Below are positions 23,962-35,326 of a DNA stretch of 64,000 bases, piece after piece. A program made the translations under genes and the position numbers. Source of the stretch: Muraenolepis orangiensis. Its lineage: Eukaryota; Chordata; Actinopteri; Gadiformes; Muraenolepididae. The notes beneath the pieces are model-generated. The model ran no database searches. It was not told the origin of the DNA and saw nothing but the letters and a program-made list of their open reading frames with translations. Numbering within the stretch: position 1 is the stretch's first letter; each line of letters opens with the position of its first letter. Where the stretch lies: positions 13,843,650 through 13,907,649 of the forward strand of contig CM051016.1 of NCBI GenBank assembly GCA_027704905.1. The letters are read 5' to 3'.

Positions 23962-24961
23962 NNNNNNNNNNNNNNNNNNNNNNNNNNNNNNNNNNNNNNN
24001 NNNNNNNNNNNNNNNNNNNNNNNNNNNNNNNNNNNNNNNNNNNNNNNNNNNNNNNNNNNNNNNNNNNNNNNNNNNNNNNNNNNNNNNNNNNNNNNNNNNN
24101 NNNNNNNNNNNNNNNNNNNNNNNNNNNNNNNNNNNNNNNNNNNNNNNNNNNNNNNNNNNNNNNNNNNNNNNNNNNNNNNNNNNNNNNNNNNNNNNNNNNN
24201 NNNNNNNNNNNNNNNNNNNNNNNNNNNNNNNNNNNNNNNNNNNNNNNNNNNNNNNNNNNNNNNNNNNNNNNNNNNNNNNNNNNNNNNNNNNNNNNNNNNN
24301 NNNNNNNNNNNNNNNNNNNNNNNNNNNNNNNNNNNNNNNNNNNNNNNNNNNNNNNNNNNNNNNNNNNNNNNNNNNNNNNNNNNNNNNNNNNNNNNNNNNN
24401 NNNNNNNNNNNNNNNNNNNNNNNNNNNNNNNNNNNNNNNNNNNNNNNNNNNNNNNNNNNNNNNNNNNNNNNNNNNNNNNNNNNNNNNNNNNNNNNNNNNN
24501 NNNNNNNNNNNNNNNNNNNNNNNNNNNNNNNNNNNNNNNNNNNNNNNNNNNNNNNNNNNNNNNNNNNNNNNNNNNNNNNNNNNNNNNNNNNNNNNNNNNN
24601 NNNNNNNNNNNNNNNNNNNNNNNNNNNNNNNNNNNNNNNNNNNNNNNNNNNNNNNNNNNNNNNNNNNNNNNNNNNNNNNNNNNNNNNNNNNNNNNNNNNN
24701 NNNNNNNNNNNNNNNNNNNNNNNNNNNNNNNNNNNNNNNNNNNNNNNNNNNNNNNNNNNNNNNNNNNNNNNNNNNNNNNNNNNNNNNNNNNNNNNNNNNN
24801 NNNNNNNNNNNNNNNNNNNNNNNNNNNNNNNNNNNNNNNNNNNNNNNNNNNNNNNNNNNNNNNNNNNNNNNNNNNNNNNNNNNNNNNNNNNNNNNNNNNN
24901 NNNNNNNNNNNNNNNNNNNNNNNNNNNNNNNNNNNNNNNNNNNNNNNNNNNNNNNNNNNNN
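23962..24961. other. assembly gap, exactly 1000 N
   Basis: A placeholder gap. Its right flank begins inside a poly-C tract, the same junction at which contig 24962-43893 ends on its other side. Confidence 0.99.
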
Positions 24962-26604
24962 CCCCCCCCCCCAAATGAAAGCCCATTCAATATCAATATG
25001 TATCAAGTATATGTGTTTAAAAATATATTAAATTTAATAAAAAAAATTACCATTAATATTATATTTTTGGAACACATCTATAAAATAATTAAAAAGAAGA
25101 TTAATGCTCGCTTGGTGTACAACGTCCGTTTAACTACAAATATAATGCGCACATGTACAGGACCATGTACAAAGGATTCTGTCTGAAACCGGCTCGGCCT
25201 AACAGTTTGGATGAAGCCTCAATAAGGGGGTTAACTAAACTCAGGTAGCAAGACAAATAACATATACATATTTAAATAACTAAGGTGCAAAAAATGGAAG
25301 AAAAGGAAGAAAAACAGTTCAAATATACCTGGCAGAGGGAAAGTGAACTTTGAGAAACAGCGTTAAACAGACACAGAAAGACACAGGGAAATCAAGACTA
25401 GGGTGAGTAACGAGGACATCTACAGGACAAAACTAAAACTACACATTTCAGAACATTCAGTATATGGAGAACTTTTACACCGTTTTTTTAAACTTTACAG
25501 CTGGATTTGTTGTTTTAACAGGGTTAGGGTTAGACATATATTATGAAGTAAATGTGTATTATTTTTGTGTATTTTTCCATATTACCTAAAACATACAATG
25601 TGTAGGCCTATATCATAAATATTGAAGTGTTGTTTCTTTGTCAGTAGACAAACTAGCGTCATAGCATGTGGTTCTGCATTAGGGCAATGCCACCTGTCAA
25701 CCACAACAACACTATGGACCATAACAAAATGTACTCGTTTGTGTAGCTGTAGCTATGTTTGTAAAAACCATGATGTTGTACATTTTAACATATTTTTTGT
25801 CCATTTTTAGTTGTATAATGGTAATTGATACCGCCAGTAGGCTGTCTAGTCCAACACAAATAATACAAATTAAATCAAATTGCACTCAAACGGACATTGT
25901 AGTTTGCTTGGCTGTATAGGCTATATGTTACAACCATAACAACTTCATATGTCATTTTTACATGTTTACTGTACCTAACGTATATATATATATATTAATC
26001 TTTAGCTGTTGATACAACTGCATATCCCTGCTCACTACCTGCTGTATATACATTTATATATATTTATCCTGTCGATATAATTGCATACCCCTGCTCACTA
26101 CCTGTTGAATACTTGTATACTACCTGTATATATATATATATATATATATACCTATAATTCTGCCATTTTAATACCTAGTAGACTGTCTTTACATATTATT
26201 TAACCACTGTAAATATATATATTACCATTTTTATATATTTTTATTTTTAGATGCCAAGTTATGTTCACTGTACTGTACTTGCTGTGCTGTGAAATGACAA
26301 TACATTTGAATCTAATCTAATCAGCATCATACATTGACGTCCAAAAGGCTAGACTTCTGATCTAACGCTAGAGGGCAGTATAACACCACGTTTCAATAGA
26401 CCTATAACATAGGGAAACGTTATAGGTCAACTGTAGAAATCAGGGATCTGGGTGGGAAAACTTCTTAGTTATTAAGCCTCTTCAAGGATGCTGCAAGGAA
26501 CAAAGCCATACAATTTGAAGGGGTCAAAGACTACCAAAACCTAATTTATAGAGTAGTAAAAGTAAAAGTAGAAGCGACAACCATCAGAATTCACAGACCT
26601 CTCT
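24962..26604. other. spacer block II (unit 2)
   Basis: Non-coding. It starts with the rest of a C tract, then CCAAATGAAAGCCC. It is collinear with 15500-19620 minus the two LINEs, and with the inverted block 52166-54561. It contains TA-rich microsatellites near 25980-26220 and a GATTAGATTC-type tail at about 26310. Confidence 0.75.
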
Positions 26605-26667
26605 AGCGTCATTCACTATTGTTCGGCATTTGCATTGTGCTGATTTTGATCGTTCAATATCGACATA

Positions 26668-27234
26668 ATGCCGCATTGTATCGCAAAATACTGCAAGGTA
26701 TCAGACAAACGTCATCCGGACCATGCACACTTCTTCAAAGTGCCGACTCAGCGATCGAGGCTTCATACACAAAGGCAGTGGTTGGCGAAATGTCGTCTTC
26801 CTCCTGGGACGAACGGGCGAGCTGGGGTGTACAGCCGACATGTTCTGGAAGAAGACTTTGAGAACTATTGTCAGTTCAAGAGTGGCTTCGCTCATCGCCT
26901 GTTGTTGAAGCCTGATGTGATCAGCTGTTCAGATCTGATCAGCTGTAGCAGGGCCAAGAGAGCAAAGAGAAGGGAGTCAAGAAGCAGAAAACAAAGAGTA
27001 AAAAACAGGCGTTGTGTAGTTAGTAGGTGTTGTGTTCTGTGTTCTATGTTCTATGTTCTATGTTCTATGTGGGTTCTGTGTCCCTGCCGTGCGCCCGCAG
27101 GGCTGTACGCGCTGCAGGAGCCGAATTGCGTTCGACCCAGAGGCGGTAGCTATATTGTATGGCTATATTATATATATATAATACAATATATTATATTATA
27201 TAAACTATATTCATTAACCCAATACTTATCCTGA
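26668..27234 (+). pseudogene. THAP-domain protein remnant
   Basis: The frame starts MPHCIAKYCKVSDKRHPDHA and continues with FFKVPTQRS, RQWLAKC, a degenerate YSRHVLEEDFEN and LLLKPDVISC. These are the blocks of a THAP DNA-binding domain in order. THAP zinc binding needs C-x2-4-C-x35-50-C-x2-H. The third ligand, normally the cysteine in CSRHF, is tyrosine here, so the finger should not fold. The rest of the 188-residue frame is basic and then low complexity, and runs into TA-rich repeats. THAP domains are typical of P-element and Kolobok-type transposases as well as host THAP genes. The TTAA-bounded context favours a transposon origin. A shorter remnant lies inverted at about 51800-51960. Confidence 0.7.
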
Positions 27235-27892
27235 TACAAAGTTAGCTTAATACCTAATTAATCAACATACAAAAATCCCTCCTCGCTCACACACACACAG
27301 GGTGTGTGAGTGTCTCAGGTCATGGGTGCTGCTGCCGTTGCTCAAACATCCTTTCATGTTTGTTCTTTTCTCAACAACATCTGACCCATGCTGTCTATAT
27401 AGCAGTGGTGAAGCGTCAGGGCCTTCAAGGTATTCAGAGAAGACCCTGGAACTCTCAGATGAAACCAAAAAATCGAATTAATTGTATTAATAAAATGTAA
27501 TACAATTTAAATAAAATGAATAAATGAGAATCGTATCTGTGTTATATTACAGTGTTACGTTGATTTGTTTGTCTTTCTCGGTCCATGCACGACGCATTTG
27601 AGTGGTTTTGTGTTGGAAAAACAATGCAACCAATCAGATATTTTTCTGGGTTGCTGGGAAGAATATCCTTCAACCAAAGTATTCCCGCTGACATTGGCCC
27701 TTAGACTAAATGAGAGCGTACGTTTGGATTGACAATTTGATCAACCAATCATATCGTGATTTGTAGCCAATGGGCGTATTCTTTTAGATTTCCCCGCAGC
27801 TCAATATGGAGCTAGAAGGTGCAAGGTGGTGGCTGCGCGAGAGTGGATCTAGCGTAGTGTTACGTTTTCTACGTTGTTTTTTTTATGTCAAA

Positions 27893-28117
27893 ATGGCAAC
27901 AGGTGAAGATGATGTCGTTGCGGATTTATTGTCTGAACCATTTTCAAGACGACCATTTAATGTTAAGATGGACATTATGAAAAAAGGCCGTCCAACACCT
28001 GACAATCTGGAGCTGACTCAAGTAGTTAAAGCAGGCTATGTTCGCCATTTTCAGAGTAGCAACTGGGAACGATCCCCGTGGCTAACGGGCTGTACTAGCC
28101 ACAAGAGGCTCTACTAG
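27893..28117 (+). pseudogene. hAT transposase N-terminal fragment (TTF/ZMYM1-like)
   Basis: The frame encodes SEPFSRRPFNVKMDIMKKGR and then RHFQSSNWERSPWLTGCTSHKRLY. This is the start of the TTF-type zinc-finger hAT transposases related to vertebrate ZMYM1-like genes. The frame stops where the conserved CWPC segment should follow. A further piece (LLFGTDKRAGNWN) is readable at about 28155-28195 in another frame. The catalytic domain is absent. Confidence 0.72.
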
Positions 28118-28466
28118 CCACGAGAGGCTCTACAAGAGGCTCTACTGATGGGAGTGTTGCTGTTTGGGACCGACAAGAGAGCAGGGAATTGGAACTTATT
28201 TTGGATCTGAAAAGCGATCATCTTTATGACCTGATGGTGGTCGAACCATCCAGAAAGACAGGAGAATGGATTTGGTCTTTCAGTGAACATCATTGGTGAG
28301 TGACACTCATTTGTCTTTGCTGGTTTTGTCTCAGTGTTGCATCTCTTTGAGCTGGTTGGTGCATTTTGTTTCCACACACTTGTTGACTGATTAGTTAATG
28401 GCTGTTTTGGGTTTGTTAAGCATTGCTGTGCATTTGAATTGAGAGTTTTGACTTGATCTTTCTTTG

Positions 28467-28694
28467 CATCGCTTAACGTGAAAAGACTTAACGTAACTAA
28501 GAGTTACAAAACCGTGATCAATAATCACCAAATTTGCATATGTTTTGTCATTAGCACTTTCACCTTTTCACTTTCATTTTGACAGGTGAAAGTGCTAATG
28601 ACAAGACATATGCCAGAGACATTTGGTGATTATTGATCGCTATTTTGGAACTTAAAGTTCCAAAGTTACGTTAAGCCTTTTCACGTGAAGCGTG
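28467..28694. repeat. foldback (MITE-like) inverted repeat inside the hAT element
   Basis: Two arms of about 100 bp pair around a short centre near 28565-28585. The left arm runs CATCGCTTAACGTGAAAAG... to ...TTAGCACTTTCACC. The right arm runs GGTGAAAGTGCTAATGAC... to ...CCTTTTCACGTGAAGCGTG. Arm identity is high but imperfect. Confidence 0.85.
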
Positions 28695-29654
28695 TTAGAT
28701 CGTCCCTTTAACCGATAGCCTGTGTGTGGTGGTCTGTGTCGGGTTGTTACTTCACTACTCTGCTTTACAACTAGGGTACACTTGGGAATTGGCTGCGACA
28801 ATCTGATCTTCCTAAATGAGATAAGGCATAAAGTGACTCCTCCGTGACGTCCGTCTGACTAGAACAACTGAATTTTCGAATGGTGGTGGTGATGGTGGGG
28901 GTGGGGGTGGTGGTCTACAGCAGGGGTTCCCAAAGTGGGGGTCGCGGGACCCCGAGGGAGGGGGGTCGCGGGACCCCGAGGGGGGGGGGGGTCGCGAGAT
29001 GATTTCAGAATCCTCTTGATGTGACCATGAGGTTTTTATTGTTAATAATAACGTGTGCATAGATATTTTTATATACAGTATGTACGGGTGACGAATCAAG
29101 GAAAAAAAAGCCCCACACAATTTTCAATATCACGATTACCCCCCCCCCCCCCCCCCCTACAGAAGGTCCAGTTGTGATAGACACGCTTCGCCACTGCTAT
29201 ATAGTTTATATAATATAATATATTATATTGTATAAGTATAATATAGTTGTGCGGTGTTGTTGGCGCTTCTGTGTTGAGCGTGGTCTGGCTCCTGTGGTGC
29301 TCACAGCCCTATGGGCGCACGGCGGGGATATAGACAACTTATTATATAGAATATAGTTTAACACAACGATCTCTACTGCTGCCCCTGTGGGGCCTCCTTG
29401 GTTCAAACCTCTACGGTGGAACCCCTCTTTCTGTATTAAATTCAATAGTTTCTTCCAATCGGAGCACTGATGACGTCATAGTGATCACATGACCAGTAAG
29501 AATGGCGGCATCCAGTGCAATTACGATAAATGTTTCAATAAAAATTATTAAAAGTACTAGATGAAGTTGGAAATCTACCATATTTTCAGAATATGTAGAA
29601 AACATAATTATCTACACATAAATGTTCCTAGCCTATTAGTGAAGTATCCCTTCA

Positions 29655-29918
29655 AGGTCTCGGCGGACTCTGACAAGTGGAAAGTCAGGAGGTGATGTTT
29701 CGCAGACAACACATTTGGATATAGGCGGGTTAGGCTGCAGGGGAGGGTGTGCTGTGCTCGGCTGATGTCGGGACGACTCTCAGTGATATTAACAATGTGG
29801 GTAACTCTTGAAGGCCTGCTGGTCGGTGCAATCAGTCAGGTGTATCAAGTCCCCAGGTGCCCCCCCCCCACCAAGCTGCGTCTGCTTTTATTGTGTAGAG
29901 CATTTTTATGCTGGGCCT
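29655..29918. other. spacer next to the copia 5' LTR (unit 2)
   Basis: Collinear with 19650-19875 and with the end of block II at about 20430-20450. About 550 bp present in unit 1 (19875-20425) are deleted here. No gene. Confidence 0.7.
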
Positions 29919-30248
29919 TGTTAAGATATGTGTTCTCATATGTTAAAATGAGTATGCACTCATTGTACATGTTTTCTATTGTAATACTTTGTGCACCTCT
30001 ATTACAAGAGTTATGTTGTTCTGTGTTCACGTGACGTGTCAATCACATGATATGTATGTTGCTACTTTCTGGCGTTGTTCAATAATAAAGATGGTTGTTT
30101 GCTGCAGTACTGATGAGAGTTTCTGGTGCTGTTAAGAATGGTCAATAAACCATTCGAGGAAGATACTTGAGTGTGTCGTTTTCTTATGGACATAGAGAAT
30201 ATACTGTAGGTGTATATACATAGGTAAAGAAACATAACCTCTTACAGG
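29919..30248 (+). repeat. copia 5' LTR, 330 bp
   Basis: Begins TGTTAAGATATGTG and ends CCTCTTACA (TGTTA...TAACA-type inverted ends). It is followed at once by a primer-binding site. A near-full-length relative is the LTR at 60151-60479. The 3' LTR of the same locus (35327-35595) is shorter and clearly diverged. Confidence 0.88.
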
Positions 30249-30262
30249 TTATGGGCCCAGGC
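30249..30262 (+). promoter_or_regulatory. copia primer-binding site, initiator-tRNA half type
   Basis: GGTTATGGGCCCAG directly abuts the LTR end. It is complementary to the anticodon-stem/loop region of initiator methionine tRNA (which contains GGGCCCATAACC), the internal-fragment priming used by Drosophila copia. The match is seen here; the priming mode is known for copia. Confidence 0.85.
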
Positions 30263-30299
30263 GTGGTGGTACCGCAGGAGGATAATGGCAGAGACTCGT

Positions 30300-30920
30300 T
30301 TTCTACGGAGATGAAAACAACTACAAACTTTGGGAAGTGAAGTTCCTCGGCCACATTAGAATGATAAGATTAAAAGACACGATACACCAGCGAGGGAGGT
30401 CCAGATGCAGGGGAAAACGAAGAATGCTATGCAGAGCTAATCCATTTCCTGGACGACAAAAGCCTATCGTTAGTTATGAGAGGCGGCAGATGACGGCAAG
30501 AAAGCACTGGAAATACTATGAAGTCATTACGCCAGTCAGGGTAAACCAAGGATTACTGCCCTGTATACAGAACTAACGTCACTAAAGAAAGATCATCCGA
30601 GCTGAAAAGGTAGTAACTTCCCTAAGAAATGCAAAATAAGTTATTGGTGACAGGCTAATTAAAGCCATGATTCTAAAGGGACTTCTAGAGGCGTACAAAT
30701 GTTTCTCCATTCATACGACACAGAGCAGTGATGAGCTGACATTTACCCAGTTCAAAAGTAAACTACGGAGCTATGAGGAGACAGAAAAGTTGGACACTAA
30801 ATAAAAATCAGACAACGTGATGAAAGTAAACATATCATCGATGACATGTTACGGATGCGGAGGCCATGGTCACATGACAAGAGAGTGTCGTCGGAAAGGA
30901 GCCAGTGTAGCCAAGTGATG
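30300..30920 (+). pseudogene. copia gag remnant with zinc knuckle
   Basis: Pieces in different frames resemble copia gag (VKFLGHIRMIRLKDTI, FLDDKSLSLVMREAADDGKK, TFTQFKSKLRSYEE). They are followed at 30847-30888 by an intact CCHC knuckle, CYGCGGHGHMTREC (C-x2-C-x4-H-x4-C). Several frameshifts and stops make it non-functional. Confidence 0.8.
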
Positions 30921-31085
30921 CAGCTACCATAGAAGCTCTACACACAGCGATGACACAGGAGGAAACCCCAGCAGAAAGACGACGCAAAACAGACTGCGGA
31001 CAGACAAGAACGTGAGGAAGAACTTACGTTTGTATTCACAGTCAGTCAAGGATTCCTCCCAGACACTATTAGAAGAAACAGGCTG

Positions 31086-32173
31086 ATGGTAGACTGCGGA
31101 GCTACATCCCACATCATAACGGAGGAAAACAAGTTTTGACACAAAGTCACACTACATGGAACTAGCTGACGGAACCACAATGAACAATGTGGCAATGAAA
31201 CGGGGCGACGCAGAGGTGTTCTTACAGGACTCAGAAGGAAGATGCGTCGAGTCACACTGAGGAATGCGCTATTCATACCATCGTACCCACAGAGCATCAT
31301 CTCAGTACAAGCAGCCACAACTGACGGAGACAAGGTGACTTGTCAAGAAGGACAGAACATGCTCATCAACAGAGATGGAGCCGTTCTCCGCATAGAGCAG
31401 CATGAGAGACTGTGCTACTGTGCTAACACTAAAATAGACTGTAGTGTCTGTACTGAAGAAACATTTACCAACATCAGAAATAGGACACCTGACGCAAAAG
31501 CTAGAACCCCCCTAGAGTTAGTACATACTGACTTAGCAGGTCCCATTGACCCAACTGCTCAAGATGGACATAAATATGCCATTGCATTCACAGATGATTT
31601 CCCAGGGGCAGTGTCAGTTTATTTCATTAAAAACAAGAGTGAGACAACATTAGCAACTGAAAGATTCCTTGCACACAGTTTACCGTATGGCCAAGTCAAG
31701 TGCATAAGATCCGATAATGGTACAGAATTCACAAGCAATTATTTTCAGTCACTGTTAAGAGATAGAGGGATAAGACATGAGACATCGTGCCCCTTTTCCC
31801 CTCATCAAAACGGCACAGCTGAGAGACAGTTAGACAGTTTAGGACCTTATTTGAAATGGGAAGGTGCCAATTATTAGAGAAGGGTTTACCAAAGGCACTG
31901 TGACCGTATGCTGTACGAAACGCAGCTCACATCCAAACTAGATGCTACAACGAAAGGACCAACAATACCCCTTACTTCATGTTAACAGGAAAGAAACACA
32001 ATCTTTCAAAAATGTGGGTGTTCGGCTCAGAGTGTTATGCGTATGAACACGATCATAAGAAGCTCGACCCCAGATGTGAGAAAGGGATTTTTGTGGGGTA
32101 CAGTAAAAACAGCCCGGCATACCTAGTATACAAACCACATACAGGAAAGGTATCAAAACACAGACTAGTCTAA
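31086..32173 (+). pseudogene. copia protease and integrase region
   Basis: The protease active-site block MVDCGATSHII begins at 31086 with Asp at 31092. The 211-codon frame at 31242-31877 continues into integrase. It keeps all three catalytic residues (Asp in HTDLAGP, Asp in RSDNGTEF, Glu in NGTAERQ; spacing D-x35-E). The N-terminal H-x3-H half of the zinc domain has been deleted, so HERLCY jumps to CANTKIDCSVC. The homologue at 45488-45820 still has WHEIMGHC. A last frame (31979-32173) holds the GYSKNSPAY C-terminal block. Frame breaks near 31240 and 31875 disable it. Confidence 0.88.
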
Positions 32174-32439
32174 TTCATTAGAAAAAACAGTATGGAACAA
32201 CATACTCAAATTGATGAGGATGATACAGAACTCCAGACACATAAAGGCAGAACGTCTGGTAGTGAGAACAGCACTCATGTACCACAACCACAGAGTGAAG
32301 AGAGCCCAGGGAGTGAGGTTATAGAGGGGAGTGACGAGACTGTAAATACAAATACAGATGAACATGATGAAACCATGCAGATTCACAACCTAGTCATAGT
32401 CAAAAACATCGCTATCCAAAAAGAGATAAGAGGGCCCCA

Positions 32440-32445
32440 CAATAC

Positions 32446-32477
<32 letters not shown>

Positions 32478-33560
32478 GTCACTTCACTGTTTACAAGTAT
32501 AAAGCAGTGGTGTGAAAATCTTATGTGCAATACCCGACAATAGACAGCAGTTATAAAAATAGATAAAAATAAAAACATTTTTTATAAAATGCAATATATC
32601 GGCACAGAAAAAGAGCAATATGTATATATAAATCAATGTAATAAAATATACATTGTTATATGCTATACGCTCTTGTTCAGCAGCCTGATGGCCTGACTGT
32701 GGAAGCTATCTCGGAGTCTATTTGTACGGCACTTGATACTGCGGTATCGCCTGCCTGACGGTAAAAGTGAGTACAGTTCGTGGCTGGGGTGGGCAATGTC
32801 TTTTATGATGCGTTTGGCCTTGGCCACGCACCGCCGGTTGTATATATCCAGGAGGGAGGGGAGCTCACCTCCAACGATATACTGGGCCGTCCGCACCACC
32901 CTTTGAAGCGCTCTGCGCTCCAGTGCGGTGCAGTTCCTGTACCAGGCGGTGATACACCCTGTAAGAACACTCTCGATGGTGCCGTTATAGAATGTTCTCA
33001 GGATGCGGGGGCCCATGCTGAATTTCCTCAGACGCCTGAGGAAATACAGGCGTTGTTGGGCCCTTTTCACCACGTGTGTGGATGCGAGGTCCTCGCAGAT
33101 GTGTACGCCGAGGAACTTGCTGCTGACCCTCTCTAATGCAACACCGACGATGGAGATAGGGCTGTGCCCTCCTCTCAGGATCTGCTTCCTGAAGTCCACG
33201 ATCAGCTCCTTGGTCTTCTTGACGTTGAGGGCGAGGCTGTTCTCCTGGCACCACTGCTCCAGCGATCCGACCTCCTCCCTGTCGGCTGTCTCGTCGTCGC
33301 CCGCGATCAGGCCCATCACTGTCGTGTCGTCAGCAAACTTGATGAGGACGTTGGAGCTGTGCATTGCCATGCAGTCGTGGGTGTAGAGGGAGTAGAGGAG
33401 AGGGCTCAGAACGCATCCCTGGGGGGCTCCCGTTTTGAGGGTCATTGGCTCTGAGGTGGTGCTGCCCATCTTCACCACCTGGCGGCGGTCCGACAGGAGG
33501 TCCAGTATCCAGCTGCACGTGGATGGGGGCACGCCTAGACCTCTAAGCTTGGTGTCGAAC
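32440..33560 (-). mobile_element. LINE fragment (Jockey superfamily, Rex1/L2-like) nested in copia pol
   Basis: A 289-codon minus-strand frame (33532-32663) encodes the second half of a reverse transcriptase. It contains LKTGAPQGCVLSPLLYSLYT, the catalytic IKFADDTTV (about 33330), KFLGVHI and the C-terminal YSLLPSGRRYRSIKCRTNRL. The 3' end lies to the left and finishes with an (AAT)n tail (32440-32478). The insertion splits the copia pol gene between the integrase C-terminus and RT. About 100 residues of copia RT are missing at this point. The LINE frame itself is open, which suggests that it is young. Confidence 0.88.
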
Positions 33561-33583
33561 TTGGCAGGAACTATCGTGATCAG

Positions 33584-34199
33584 ATGGATAGATCAACTAT
33601 CGTTCATCAGATGGACGTCAAAACAGCATACTTACATGCTCCTATAGAGGAGGACATATTCCTAGAACAACCTGAGGGGTTTAAAGAGATATCAGAGACT
33701 GGGGAGAAGTTAGTATGTAAGTTAAAGAAATCCCTTTACGGTCTGAAACTGTCCAGAAGAAACTGGTACAAACTCCTGAATGATCATCTAGAGAAAGACA
33801 ACTTTACAAGAAATCGAACTGACCACTGTGTATATAGAAAGGAGGTAGGAAATGAGACGATTATCATACTCATCTGGGTTGATGATTTAATCATTGCCGC
33901 TAGCAGTAACAAACTTCTGAACAGTTTCAAAGAAAACATGGAAGCCCAGTTTAATATGAAGGATCTGGGGAAAATATAATCTTTCCTGGGAATTCAGTTT
34001 GAACAAAGGGGAGAGGAAATCAAAATGAATCAGAAAACATACATCCAAAAAATGCTTGATAGATTTGGAATGTCAAACTGTAAACCTAGATATACACCGT
34101 GTGAATTAAAAGTAGAAGGTGACCGAAACGAGGAGAGTGACACCAACAATGTTGATCCCAAAGAATACCGTGAGATTATAGGCAGTTTGATCTATACTA
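33584..34199 (+). pseudogene. copia reverse transcriptase remnant
   Basis: Encodes VHQMDVKTAYLHAPIEEDIF (motif A), LEQPEGFK, LKKSLYGLKLSRRNWYKLLND and the catalytic block WVDDLIIA. An in-frame stop after DLGKI (33979) precedes SFLGIQFEQRGEEIKMNQKT. The frame then runs to REIIGSLIY, where a solo LTR interrupts it. The start of RT was lost at the LINE insertion. Confidence 0.88.
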
Positions 34200-34200
34200 A

Positions 34201-34678
34201 TGTTACGGCCCCCATGTCTGTGTGCAGTCGGTCCCTGTTTTGGTTCCTCTGTCTCCTTCAGGTGGTGTTTGTTGACCCTTTCTTTTGCTTCCCCGGGAGA
34301 AGGGCTAGGTAAGATACCCATGGGTTTGCATACTGCACGTAGGTAACTCGATGTATATACACACTAGGTAAGAAGTGATTGGTGTCGCCCTGTTTTTTAT
34401 GTAGCCGACAGTTTAGGTTCCTGGATAGTTTAGATAGTTAGATTAAATAGGGGTTAGTTTGGTACATCAGTCGGTCCTTCTCCCTCCCTTTCTGTTAGCC
34501 TTGCTGTGTTTGTTATGAGTATTGTGTTAACCTGGATTCTTGTTGATCTAATTTGTGTGCCACTCAATAAACCCTTGTTTCCACCAACATTGTAATGATA
34601 TGATTTGACAGTGTATGTATAGGCAGGCTGTTGCGTCCTCCTACCCTTTATACCATCCGATAGTGGAGGCACGTAACG
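34201..34678 (+). mobile_element. solo LTR inserted in copia pol (unit 2)
   Basis: A 478-bp block beginning TGTTACGGCC and ending CACGTAACG splits the copia RT/RNase H frame between GSLIY and MTCTRPDIS. It has an internal AATAAACC signal and inverted TGTTACG/CGTAAC ends. The flanking pentamers ACTAA and GCTAT match at only 3 of 5 positions, so a decayed target duplication is possible but not proven. Confidence 0.65.
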
Positions 34679-34681
34679 GCT

Positions 34682-35326
34682 ATGACTTGTACCCGACCAG
34701 ATATTAGCTGGATAGTTAGTAAACTATCACAAACACTGGCAAAGCCAAAAGTAGAGAACCTAGTAGCTGCTAAACATGTTTTGAGATACATAAAAGGGAC
34801 CAGTGACTACGAGTTGTGCTTCAAGAAATCTGATGAAGACTTCAAGCTTACAGTGATTCTGATTGGACATATTTTATGGAAGATAGAGGTAGTGCTACAG
34901 GGTACTGTTTAAGCCTGACAAAACAAGGCCCTGCCATATCTTGGAAGTCCAAGAAACAACCTACTGTAGCACTCTGGACATGTGAGGCTGAATACATCAG
35001 CCTAGCCGCCACTACTCCACTATTAAACAGCATGGATAATAGAGTCTACCGTTGTACAAAGATGTATGAAGACAACCAGGGAGCCATCGCACTAAGTAAG
35101 AACCCAGTGAACAGACAGAGGTCCAAACACATTGACGTCAAATATCATTTTATTCGTGATGCAGTCAGTGAAGGAAAAATAGATTTACTGCCCATCAGAA
35201 GACATGGCTGCAGATAGACTTACAAAGCCGCTAGTTAAGTTTAAGTTTAGTCAATTCAAGAGTTGTTTCTTTGGAAACTAATATGTATATCATCGTTTTT
35301 CGGCTTGAGATGATAACAAGTGGGGG
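34682..35326 (+). pseudogene. copia RNase H remnant and polypurine tract (unit 2)
   Basis: Same content and same frameshift as 6189-6833, with identical predicted proteins. The polypurine tract AAGTGGGGG (35318-35326) directly precedes the 3' LTR. Confidence 0.85.

Larger units (their letters stand above)
27403..29196 (+). mobile_element. hAT-type DNA transposon, 1794 bp, with TIRs and 8-bp target duplication
   Basis: The left end CAGTGGTGAAGCGT and the right end (reverse complement CAGTGGCGAAGCGT) form terminal inverted repeats with one mismatch. Both sides are flanked by CTATATAG (27395-27402 and 29197-29204), the 8-bp duplication expected of hAT. The inverted paralogue has a single CTATATAG (51436-51443) in matching flanks, which is the empty site. 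Inside are a TTF-finger transposase fragment, a foldback repeat, a GGGTTCCCAAAGTGGGGGTC block (28924) like the ends of other hAT elements, and a C tract at 29139-29157. It is non-autonomous. Confidence 0.92.
26605..29654. mobile_element. decayed THAP/Kolobok-like DNA transposon carrying a nested hAT (unit 2)
   Basis: This is the unit-2 version of the better preserved element at 50928-52161. One terminus (minus strand AGGGATACTTC, next to TCAA at about 29651) is present. The other terminus has been deleted and sequence resumes at GTCATTCACTATTG (about 26606). It carries a THAP-domain frame on the plus strand at 26668. A short minus-strand frame near 29605-29411 (ETIEFNTERGVPP) is homologous to the frame at 51152 in the other copy. 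The hAT element at 27403-29196 is inserted inside it. Confidence 0.6.

Noticed and set aside
27806..28117. Longer 103-codon start for the hAT transposase fragment
   Set aside because: The conserved part begins at the methionine at 27893; the upstream residues have no family resemblance.
32780..33454. Plus-strand frames opposite the nested LINE
   Set aside because: They are shadows of the 289-codon minus-strand reverse transcriptase frame.
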